A DNA stretch of 64,000 bases from Mesostigma viride. Lineage: Eukaryota; Streptophyta; Mesostigmatophyceae; Mesostigmatales; Mesostigmataceae. The notes under the pieces are model-generated. The model saw only the letters and a list, made by a program, of their open reading frames with translations. It had not been told where the DNA came from and did no database searches. Shown here piece after piece: positions 43,101-55,100 of the stretch. The stretch covers positions 883,127 to 947,126 of the forward strand of contig RPFO01000436.1 of NCBI GenBank assembly GCA_009746045.1, in the 5' to 3' direction. A program made the translations under genes and the position numbers. Numbering within the stretch: the first letter of the stretch is position 1; each line of letters begins with the position of its first letter.

Positions 43101-46100
43101 AATTATAAAATGCCAGGGCATCCCATGAACCAGGAATGCCCCAATTAACCCAGACCAAACCTGCGCTTCATTTCCAACTGGCCAACTGGACAGCAGCAAC
43201 GCTTACCCCATCCTTGGCGTCCAGACTCATCCCCTTGTGCTCCACCAGGTACTTGACCAGAGCCAGGTGGCCTCCCTCAGCAGCCAGGTGTAGCATGTTT
43301 CGCTCGTTCTGTATAGCAATCCACACCCAAGCAAGCAGAATCCAGCGGCTGGGTGCCATGCTTAGAAAACAGTATTCCTTCTTGACGAGTTTACAGGGCT
43401 CTCAGGCCCTAAGAGGAAGACATGGGACCTGAGTTACTAAGCGCAGGCCACACCATCTGTGGCAGTCTTAGCCAAAAGGTATACCTAGTAGTATTTTTTG
43501 TTCGGAAATGCTGACAGGTGTGCTGGCTGAGTCGGCCCAGGTAGATCCAGTAAAGTAGTCCTCCCCGACAAGGAAGCAAGTTTGGTGGGCCAGGGGCACT
43601 GTGCGTGAGTGCGTGTGTGTGTTGGCATGTGTGTGGCGTGTGTGTGTCAGCCCGCGGTATAATGCGTTCTCTCTATCATAAAAGGTGGCCTAAGGATCAG
43701 CCGCTTTAGTAAAGTTAGCGATGTTTCATTGGTGAAGCTAGCGCACACATAGTCATAAAACAGATACCTGGCTGTGCCTGCATGCAAGGCAAAGCAAGCA
43801 AAGGTCGTGGATCCCATAATGTAAGCAACTGCACATGCAAGGGGTCATGTACCGCCAGCATTAACAGCTGAAGCTCCTTGCCAGGAATATACACGTACAA
43901 GCAGGATGTGGCAGTGTCCACTCTAATCGATGTTCTCCGAAACAAATCGGATATGGAAGAGACTGTTGCAGGCAGGGAGAGCGGCTAGTTGGAAGCTGCT
44001 GGCCACGTGGGTTTCAGTAGACATGCGATGGAGTTATTACCGCAGTAACGTAACGGGCGACATTCATGGCTACATCAGTAAGAGGCCTGGCTACATGCCC
44101 GTTCAGGCATTGTGCTTATGCCCGGTTCGCACTCCCTTGCCGAACCTTTAGTGTTGCGTGCAGCTGCAGGAGGTAACTTATGCCACACGTCACGTGGCCA
44201 TACGGTTCTCTTCGCAAAGACTGCCAATGCCCCCAAGAAACAAATAACACAGGGGGTGGGTGGGCAAGAAACACGGCCTTTTCCTTCTCAAAGTCTCCTA
44301 GGTAATTGGCACACCACATTTGCGTGAAATACCGCTGAGATTCCCAGCCTGACTGACATGATTCCGATGTGAGAACAACAAGGACAGAATGTGGGCAATT
44401 GTCCGAGTCAGGTTTTTCAGCTAAGCATTAGCAAGGGCATTTTCAGACTGGTAGCCGAAGTTAGACCATTACATGATCTGGCTTATATTTCAATTTATTA
44501 TCCGCCCAACAACGCCCTTAACTGAGGCAGAGGATGTCAACCCAACTGCTTCAGTGAAAGCATCTCCTGGGCGTGCTGGCTAGGCCATGCTTAGCCCCAT
44601 CCTATAGCCTCGCGCCACGTAACTACGTAGCCCCTGCCGCCCCAGGAACACTGCGCATGCGGCATTTGTCCTCGCCCATCACGATGAACAGCTGTATTTC
44701 AAAGAATTACAAATCCATACTATTTGGCCAGAGACCTTGCAGCGGTTTCCGTACGGGCTTGCTGGGCCGCAGTGAAATGCCGCTAGGAATTTGAGTGACA
44801 TCTATAAGTAGCTAAATCGAGCCTGTGGCCTGCCTTTCAAGGCAAGGAGAGAAGGGGGGGGTCCCATGCCTCCTTGCTGTGCATCAAACCGGGATGACAG
44901 GTACCTACTCAAAAGTTGGTACCCACTGACTCTTCCAACGCAGGCGCGTGAATGAATGAATGAATTGGTGAGCTATGCTCATTTTTTCTATGACTAACCT
45001 GCTAAGCGGAGAATGCAACGGCGTATAGCACAAAGAGAAAAAATAATATTCAGAAAAAAATTATTTTTGTGCTGGCACCTGTACCCCAGCCACCCAGGTA
45101 GGGGTTGGCTGGACAGGTGGTTGCTATGAAAGGTGGGCTTCCATTCTAGGGAAGCCGGTTGTTTCTTTTGCCTGAGAACCTCACGCGACCACATCACAAA
45201 AAACAAAACGCAAGGCAACACATCAAGCATTATAACCCACCATGACCTCGAGAGTGACAGCCCCAGGACGGAATTTCATAGCGAAACTCAAGCAAGCAGC
45301 CAAGGAGGGATGCACCCCAAAGGAGGCCACCACTGCGGTTCAGAAGATCCTAGGGGAGGGGGTTTGGCTAGAGCGAATCAAGAAGCTCAACATGGGGCGT
45401 GCCAAGAACGTCATGGGCGCATTGGAGGAAAGGGCGTTTGTCAGCGATTGGGATGGGGAGGAGGACCTGGTCGATGTGCTAGCAGCGCAGCTGGGGGAGG
45501 CTAATGCAGAGCCGGATCCACCAGTGTCAGCAGGTGCGGTGGGAACTGGGGGTGTTCCCCCTTCGGCAGGTGGGAGCGGAGGGGCGGGGCATGGTGGAGC
45601 GGGCGCTGGGGAGGACGATGGCGCTCGTGGGGCGATCGACCAGGCTGTGGCGGACCTAGACCGAAACATAGGTCAGCTGCTGGGGACCGAGACGGGCTAT
45701 GCAACGCCAGCTGGAGGGCTTCCATCCCGGCCGGGCAACGCCCGCACTGGCGGAGATATTGGCGACCTGATAGCGGCCATGTCGAAGCTGCTGGACCAGG
45801 CAAAGACTCCAGCAGCTGCAAGCCCAGCAGTGGCGACGACTGCTGGCAGGCTGGCGCGCACGAAGGGAGTGGCGCTGAGCGGGCATGCAGTGCCGGTCCT
45901 GCTGAGCAACATGCTGGAAGCAGTGCTGCGGGGAATGCTGGACTACGCGGAGAGCGTGGGGGGGAAGTCCATCCGTGCGTCGATAATGCTGCCGATGCAG
46001 GGGGGCAGCACAGCCAGCGGGGAGAGGCGCATGTTGGTCCTGAAGATGGCTGGCATCCTGGACACGATGGTCACAGATCTTGACTACTGGGCCACGCCAC

Positions 46101-49100
46101 GCTCAGAAGTCGTCCTGGAGCTGGCAGCAGGAGATTCTCTCGTGAAACTGATCACGGCGTGCCAGCTGGTGGATGTGGGGTCGACGAGCCAGAAGGGCAC
46201 TTCGTCGGAGATGCTGCCTTTCCAGGAGGGTGGGGCAATGCTGGTGTCTCCGGCGGTCGGGGACGCGATGAGCATGGGGAAGCTTCAGCACAAGCTGGAG
46301 AAGGGCCCCGGCAAGAAGAGGCAGGGTGGCCCGTCCAACAACAACAAGTAAGGGAGCGGTGCCTCCTTCCGCTGCCTCTTCCAGCGCCGCTTCCAGCTCG
46401 CGATTGGTGGCAGCAGGTACGCTCAGGCCGTAGGCGCGATAGGATGAGTCGGGCTTTTAATGCTCGCACACTAGCCTGTCAAGCGGTTAGGGCGTTAGAC
46501 TGGATGGGGGGGGGGGCAAGACCCGCCTGCCGTAGATTCAGCCCGTGTGCCCGGGCCGATGCAGCAGGTGGCCCTAGATGGGATTGATGATGCTTGCAGG
46601 TCCTTTGTCCGCCGGAATGGTGGCTGCGTAGCGGGAATGGTAGAATCTATAGTGGATGGGGGTGAGCTATATACTAAAGGAGCCCCTTACGATCGGTTAG
46701 TAGCTGCACGCTTGGCTTTGCCTGGTGTGGGGGAAGGCGGCCAAGTGGACGTGCTGAATTTACTACCCTCCTCTTGGGGAGCGATTTTAAATGGTGAGAG
46801 TAAGATGGTACGTACGCTGAGCCCAGCAGAGCGGATCTTGCAGAAGTCGATGCGGATCTCGCGGGGGTGTAGCATGGAGGAGTTTGCGCGGGTTTGCACG
46901 GTGTGTGTTGAGCAGGGGATGTTGGGCGGATTTCCTGAGGAGGAGCCGCCTGTGGTGAACGGCACTTTCGGGGTCGGAAAGCCCGACGGCCGTACACGGC
47001 TGATTGTGGACAACCGTCCTGGCAACATGCCACTACCAGATCCTACGCCCGCTTTTCTCCCACACCTTGGCGTGATTTGCGATCTGCCCACGCGCGCTGG
47101 CAAGGATGTCTTTGGGGGCGTATCTGATCTGGATTCCTACTACAACAGACTCCGCCTGCCCGTTTGGATGCGGCGGTAGTGTGCCTGGATGCCGGTGTGG
47201 TCGGATCTGGTGGCTCTGAGTGGGCCGCGTCAGAAGGTGTGGCCGTGGATGTTGTGCTGGCCAATTGGGAGCAAGCTGACCGTCGCGGTGGCCCAGTGTG
47301 TGCACCATTCTGTGCTGTACCGCTGTGGCCCCAAGCCCCCGCTGAAGGCTGGTCGGGGCCTGAGCATCGACATGTCAGCGCTGATCCTGGTGGCGGAGGC
47401 TAACGAGGCGGGGCAGACCGTCCGGCTGAGGATGGAGGAGGACCCTGCTGTGCCACTGGTGCCCTCGACGTGCTTTGAATCTCGGCAGGATCTGGAAGGT
47501 TTGCATGCTGTGGCGATCGATGACCTCCATTTCACCCACTGTGCGTCGGTGGATGGAGTGGATCATCAGCTAGATTGTGTTCAGGCTGCCTGCGCCGCTG
47601 TTGGGCTGGTGCAGAAGTCTGACAAGGTGGTACGGGCGACAGCCGAGCAGACTGGTGTGCAGGCGGTGGGTGTCATCCACCAACGGCATGGTGACGTGGT
47701 GCCTGTTCCTGAGCGTGTGGTGGCGGTTATCGCCGCTACTTAAAGAATCTTGGATCGCGGATTTACATTCTACCGCGAACTTAGTTCTGTGCTTGGGAAG
47801 TGGGTGTGGATGCATCTGCTGTGCCGCCCCATGCTTTTGGTGTGGTCTGAGATGTATCGGCTGCTAGCAGCCATGAACGCCGCCCTGACTGGGCGCCCCT
47901 GGTGGCTCCCTGAGGGGGCCCGCCGGGAGCTTCAGGCGGCGATCGACCTGGCCCCCTTTTTGAGGGCTGCCAGGGCCCGGCCCCTTTCTGACCGGGTCGT
48001 CGCAAGTGATGCGAGCAGCTCCGGCGGTGGGGTGGTCTACAGGGACCTGCGTGGGGCTGATTGTGCCCGGCTGGCGACCCGGTGCGAGGCGCGGGGGTGG
48101 CGGACGACAGCCTTAACGTCTGGGGAGGACTGGGACCTGGAGCGCATGGAGGAGGCGGACTACAGCCTGCTGGGCGGTGGCCACTGGCGTACGGCACTGT
48201 CCTACAGGTGGCGGGGCCAACCTAACCACATCAACGTCAAGGAGGCGATTGCTGCGATGCAGGGGGTCGAGTGGTCGTGCCGGACCAAGGCGTGTCGAGG
48301 TAAGCGTGTCGTCCGGCTCGTGGACTCTAGTGCTGTGGTGGGGGCGTTTGTCGGAGGGCGGTCATGGTCCTACCGCCTCAACCAGCTGGTTCGACGCTAC
48401 TGCGCACTGTCACTGGCTGCTGACACGCACAGCCACTGGGTCTGGGTGGCGACCGACCACAACCCAGCTGACAAGGCCAGTCGGCGTGGCGCTTGGATTC
48501 CTGACTTGACCCGGTGCCGTGACGTGCACCCCAGCCCTGGGCCTCGGGGGGCGGCGCCCACGGGACTTGGCACTTTCGAAGGGCGCTGTCAACCCCGTTT
48601 CTACCTTGACTGCCTGCCGGCGTGTGGTGGCTGCCTACGTGGCATGGGCGCCGCCTGGCCGAGTCGACCCGGCTGACGTGGAGGCCATTTTCTGTGAGTG
48701 TATTTCTGCTGTCTACCATGCCGGGGGTGGGAGCGTTTAAACCTTATGCAAGTACGTCAAGGCTGGCCTGCACCTGTACTTCCCTGACCTAGTTCGGAAC
48801 TGGGTTCTTGCGGACCACACGCTTGCGGGGTGGCAGCGGCTTGTTCCAGCTGTCACCCCTCCCCCTATGGCCTGGCGCCTTTGCTATTTCACTGCCCTGT
48901 TGCTAGTTTCACGTCGACAGGTGCATTTGAGTGCGTTGATTATTATTGCTTTCCAGCAGTATTTACGCATTTGCGAGGCGCTAGGGCTGCGGGTTAGGGA
49001 TGTGGCTCATCCTCGCCACCCCATTCTCGAGCCAGGGCCCACTGTCAGCGGCCTTGTGCTGAGCAACCCCAAGACTGCGCAGGGGGCGGCCCAGCACGCC

Positions 49101-52100
49101 CTCGTCGGGATCGACTTTCTTTGTGGCTCCTGAGACGTTTGACGGCTGGCCAGCCCCCGGATGCCCTTTTTTTCGGGGTTTAACGTACAGCCATGCTAGG
49201 CAGCAGTGGGAGGCTGTGCAGGCCCGCATGGGCATCCCGGGGATGTTTTCTTTTCACAGCCTCCGGCATGGGGGGGCGACGCACGACGCCATCGCTGGCG
49301 AGTCGCCGGAGGCCATTCAGCTGCGCGGTCGGTGGGCTTGGGCCCTCTCGGTCACGCGCTACATTGGACTCCATCGCAGCCTCCTGGGGCGGGACATCCC
49401 GCCCGCCCTCTGGGCTCAGGCCCTGTAAATGAATGAATGAATGAATGAATAAATAAATGAATGAATGAATAAATAAATAAGTCCATAAATAAATAGATAA
49501 ACAAAACAAAGCTAATCTGTTAAAGCTATTTATTTGCTTTAAGAGATTGGCCAGGGCGATTGTAGCCAAGCTTTGCACAGGTCGGACAAATAAATTAAAC
49601 ATTTGCATATTGACCCACATTATATTTCTAAATATTGAATATTTAGTCCACTAAGTATTACTTGCTGCGCTCCACGAACTTCGGGGAAAATATTTAAATG
49701 TATTTATTACGGAACTGCTTTTGGCAGAAAAACATTTAAATAGATTTGTCAAGAACTTCGTTTTGGGGAAAAAGCATTCAAATATATTTGCAAAGGATTG
49801 CCCTCTTGGTCCATGGATTTAATTAGTATTTAAATAACAAGTATTTATGAATGTATCCTTATTAATGTAGAATAGCCGATCGGTTTTTACAAGGGTTGTC
49901 TCAGGTTTTACAAGACGTTCTTGTAGGCGACTGGATCCCTGCAAGGTATTCTTTTTGTCCGGTCGCAGCAAAATCAAGCCCCCCCCCCCGGCTGTGGCCT
50001 GGAATTTATGTGCTTTTATATATTTTGCAAACTAACATTTTCAAAAATAATTGTAAAAATATATTTGTCTCGAAGGGCCCTTTGACAGAATATATTCAAA
50101 TCTATTTGGCACAAAACGTAGCAGCCTTGGAAAATATTTGAATGTATTCAGCATGAAGCGCCCTAGCGCAGAAAAACATTTGAATATATTTGCCTTGCTC
50201 CCCGGTTTGTGCGAAAATATTTAAATGATACTTGACCTTGTTTTGGTACCTGCCAAAAGTATTTAAATGCCATCAAAATTTTATTTGTCCGCCCTGTGAA
50301 GCTTTGTGATGACTTGGCAGTATATCTTTTTCACCTATGATCAACCTTTATATCATCCATTCCACCCCATGTTCCCCTCCCACTGAGGCCTTATGCTCAC
50401 GTGACACAGTCATGTGTATATTAATTAATTAATTAATGAGCCTACCCTCATCAACTTCAGGAATGCAAAATGGGCCAAACTGGCTATTAATAGGTTTTTA
50501 CCTTGTCATCCAACCATACATTTCTTGTTTTTGGTCCATTGGAGTTCCTTCCCACCAAGAGAAACATTTATTTTACATTTTTGTGTGCTAGGCTTTATAC
50601 GGACAGCCTATACCACACCTTCAAACTCAGTGCACATCATTATCAAGTTGGTTATTGTAGCACCATGCTGGGGGCCCAGCATACTCGAACACAAGGTGTT
50701 GCCCCTCTTAGCAGCGTGGGTGGGTGGGTGGGAGCTGAAAAGAGGCCTCCCTACGTCCCCTACACCACTCTAAGTACTGACTATCATTCACATTGCGCCA
50801 CGCAGGCCTGCCGGCTGGCGCAGGTACAAGGTGTACTGACTGCCAATCACAGTTGCGCCACGCCTGGCGGCTGGCGCAGGTAACAAGGTCTAGTGACGTA
50901 CGTTAGAAGCTACCTAGGCCTGCACTCCGGAACCACACTCAGCCTAGGCACAAAAAGGGCCGGCCGGTGCAGTACCCTCGTGACAAGCGCTAGTCTTACG
51001 CTACCTACGGCAGGTCGGTCCCCTTTGAGCCCGTCCACGCGTCATATATAAAATGAGCGAAGCTCAGCAAATACATTTCTTGTTTTTGGTCCATTGGAGT
51101 TCCTTCCCACCAAGAGAAACATTTATTTTACATTTTTGTGTGCTAGGCTTTATACGGACAGCCTATACCACACCTTCAAACTCAGTGCACATCATTATCA
51201 AGTTGGTTATTGTAGCACCATGCTGGGGGCCCAGCATACTCGAACACAAGGTGTTGCCCCCACACCTCCTTCTTGGCCACCAAGGCTGTCGCCAACCTTG
51301 GTGCCGATTTTCTTTCCGCCCATGGCCCCCCTCCTGCACGCTGCCACGGCTGTACTGCCGCCCCCGTGTGGCCGCTACGGTTTCCCGGCGGACGCAGGGC
51401 GGCACCCATGTCGTTCCCCCCGTTAGGGGGGCGGTTTCCAGCGGCTGCTCATTAGGCCTTACGCCCCCGGACCGTCTCTCACAAGCCCAGGACCCATCAC
51501 CAGCCCCACCCCCGAGGCTGGGATTTCCCGGCATTGAAACCTTTGTGGCGATAGGCCCTCTACCCTACCAAGGCCTTGGCTTGGAAACTGCTTAGCCAAG
51601 GCCCTGACCAGGGCTTGTGTTGTTGTAGGAAATTTTTTATGGCATAGATATGCCCCCCTGGCTGAACCGAACTCTTTATCGCTTTTCCTATAATGCATCA
51701 TACAGGATAAAAGCAAGGCGATAAAACACCAAGAATTTCAGCCCCGCCAGGCGAACATTCTTTGCTGAAAAACTGGGCAATGATGAAGAGCGCGCTCCTC
51801 CCACCAAGATTCGCTCCAGCCCCGCATCCTCCCCGAAACTCCCGTCTGGCCACAGGCCGAAAGATCGGGTCCGCTGTCAGGCTCCTGGCAGTTATGGGCT
51901 ACCCTGGCACCCCGCGCTAGCCATCTCCACGTTTAAGGCAGATTCGCCTCCACCTGTGATTCTTTCCACCGTAGCCGCTGGCCCTGGCCTGTATGGCTCC
52001 TTCCCTGACGTTGTCCGACTAAAATCGCAGCTTCCCCAGTGTCAGGAAGCCGCTTGCCGCACCCAGGGGTAGAGGGGAATCGTCAGTGGGCCCAGCGCCG

Positions 52101-55100
52101 GAAATCACACCATTTTACTCAAAACGTAGAGCCCCCCACCCAACAACCATTACCGTGGCCTGTAACGGTGGGTGGCGAACATAAAGAATTTTATTCCAGG
52201 CCTCTCCACGCCCGGAGAGGCCGATAGCATCGTCTTACATTCAGCGCAGCCGCCATAGCGGCCAGCCGACCTTGCCAGCAAATGCTGGGATCAAGTTGCG
52301 AAGCTGAAAAGAGGCCTCCCTACGTCCCCTACACCACTCTAAGTACTGACTATCATTCACATTGCGCCACGCAGGCCTGCCGGCTGGCGCAGGTACAAGG
52401 TGTACTGACTGCCAATCACAGTTGCGCCACGCCTGGCGGCTGGCGCAGGTAACAAGGTCTAGTGACGTACGTTAGAAGCTACCTAGGCCTGCACTCCGGA
52501 ACCACACTCAGCCTAGGCACAAAAAGGGCCGGCCGGTGCAGTACCCTCGTGACAAGCGCTAGTCTTACGCTACCTACGGCAGGTCGGTCCCCTTTGAGCC
52601 CGTCCACGCGTCATATATAAAATGAGCGAAGCTCAGCAAATGCCGGCTCGCCTACGTATTTTTATCAGATTGACTGGTTACTCTCGGGAGAGAACGAGCG
52701 CTATCAATGCGTTCTTGACTTGTAAACAGATGTGAAGTCCATCTAGCTTTAGGGCTTAACAGCCAGCTATGTGCAGGCTTAGCAGCTGTCCCTCCTCTTG
52801 GCTGGCGCATGGGTTAGTTGGTCACGCTCGTTTTCCTCGGTGTTGCCTTTATAGCAACACGAGAAGAGGATTGAATAGTCAACAGTTTAGAATCTGGGCC
52901 TCCACATTTATGCATATGCATTAGACTTAGACAAACTTACAAATTAAGTAAGAATTGGACAGCGTAGCTTACCGTGTCCTTGTCGTCCATTTTCGTCCCC
53001 TTTTCCTCCACCAGGTACTTGACCAGGTCCAGATGGCCTTTCGTAGCAGCCACACGAAGTGCAGATTTCCCACCCTGGTTGCAGGTATAAACCAAATAAA
53101 TACGCAAGCAGCTTAAAAAACATCTCAATCTTTAAAAAGATTATGTTAGTATGCAGCCATGACGATAGAAAGAGTTCACCAGACCAAATTTCCGCTGAGC
53201 ACCAATTTCCACTGAGACTTGTGGTCGCCAAGCTGAGACTTCAGGGGCACTAGTACATCGTGGCATGCCCCCACCGCAGGCTCTGCCTTCTGTGCCGTTA
53301 AGGCAGATGGCACTTCAGTTTACGCAGGCTCAAGGTCGACATAAAATCAAACAACTTCTTGGAGGTTTAAATAAACCAACTGCTGGGAACACGTGGCAGG
53401 TATGTTTCTATGTGCATGGAGGGATGGGGAAAGCAAGCATCGCCACGGTTTTACATCACGCCACAAAGATATCAAGCAACGATCCAGCATGCACAATGTC
53501 AGGATTGGGATTGTTTGGTTGCTGCATATGTGATTGCAAAGTGTTCTGGCTGCTGGAGGAAAACGATACTGCAAAGCGATGATCGGATTTTCCTAAATAG
53601 ACCCATATAAAATGAGACAAGAGAGAACGCGCCAAATTTTTTGCCTTCATAGGGACATGAGCCAGGGCAGGCAAAATCACAAAGGCCAGTTTTGTGCTGG
53701 CAAAATAGTATTCATTAATTGTATTTCTCTGAAGTAAAATTTATTCTAATGGGCGAGGACAAATGCTGCATGCGCAGTGTTCCTGGGGCGGCAGGGGCTA
53801 CGTGGCTACGTGGCGCGACGGTAGAGGATGGGCTAAGCATGTCCTAGCCAGCACGCCCAGGAGATGCTTTCACTGAAGCAGTTGGGTTGACAACTTGACA
53901 TCCTCTGCCTCAGTAAACAGCGCTGTTGGGCGGGTTCTTCCAAAATTGCATGCTAGTACTACTGTAAGTTAGAGCCAGATTTTGAAAAGCTCTGAAGTTT
54001 GGTTGCCCTGTAAAACTTCCCTTAGCATACTAGCAAAATATCTAACCCTTTGTACAGGTTGTACTTGTAATTCTGGCATTGGCATGGTGCCAGGGCTTTA
54101 CGACTGGGGCATGGGATGTAAACGTAGCATCATGTGCCGATCATTCAGGAGGCTTTTGAGGAAAAGGGAAGGTTGTTTTTCTTTTGCCTGCCCACCCACC
54201 CTGTACTCCCTTTACTCCTGCTGAAGTTTGCAGCTTTGCTCAGCGAACCTCAAATGGCAGGTGTGCAAGTGGCCATTTTGCTGGCCCAATCACGCGACTA
54301 ATTTTTGGTTTAATAAGAAGTTGATGAAAACGAGCAAATGGAGCTCAAGGCAATATTTGGTAGTACAACTCCGATACACAGTCGTGTGTATGCTCAGGCC
54401 TTCCCTTTGTTTTAACTCTGACAGTCATACTGACAAAACTCAGGCCTGATAAGTAGGCAGCCTACAAACCTGATGGTGTAATAATTTTTATACTCAAGCT
54501 TATGTGACCAGCAAGATGCTTAGATGCACCAGCGTGAGTACGTCAATCATCATGACGGGCGGCCTTGATGAGGCATGGACAGCATACTCAGGAGCCCTAC
54601 AAGGAATAGCAAGAACTTTCTCTTCTCGGGCCCCTACCCCCCATCCCCGCCTACTCGCCCGCCCGCCTGCCTGCCTGCTTGCCCATCCATAATTTCTTTT
54701 GTTTTCCCGTGGAACAGGAGCGAATCTGCTGAGCAAATACTGCTTCAGGGACAGATCTGCGACCTGGCTGAAACATACCACCCTTTTGAACAAGGACAGG
54801 ACAGCGGCTCCAGCTACGCCCCTAGCAACACAGCCACAAACATTATGGCTCATTGTGGTTTGTGAAAGCGTGGACCATGAACTACATCTGCCTGCAAGCG
54901 TCGTGGTTGAGGAAAGGGTGGGAAACAGGTTAGCACACAAATATATCAACAAATTTAACGGGCAATATCACGTAGCGATGGGCGCATTGCACGGGGAACA
55001 CGTCAGGGTAGAAGCAAATGCCGTAGCTCATTATACGGATGCCACCGAGATGGCATAGGAGAAAACCTCTGCTGAGAACGCGCATGGAAGACTAGCGACA

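Larger units (their letters stand above)
44965..49430 (+). mobile_element. DIRS-type tyrosine-recombinase retrotransposon, copy 1
   Basis: The order is left terminal repeat (44,965-45,235), ORF1 (45,242-46,351), RT plus RNase H (46,559-48,676) and tyrosine recombinase (48,519-49,428). The left terminal sequence ('TTGGTGAGCTATG' onward) recurs at 60,372-60,180 on the minus strand, downstream of copy 2, in the orientation expected of a terminal direct repeat. There is no DDE integrase or aspartic protease, which separates it from LTR retrotransposons. PAT-like elements such as those of Volvox and Chlamydomonas have this layout. AATG repeats adjoin both ends (44,948-44,964 and 49,429-49,500). 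Confidence 0.8.

Noticed and set aside
45697-46469. Minus-strand frames across DIRS ORF1
   Set aside because: Shadows of ORF1, which is the frame conserved at its C-terminus between the two copies.
54699-55058. Plus-strand protein gene inside the ankyrin intron
   Set aside because: Composition is suggestive but there is no family match; listed only as a low-confidence frame.
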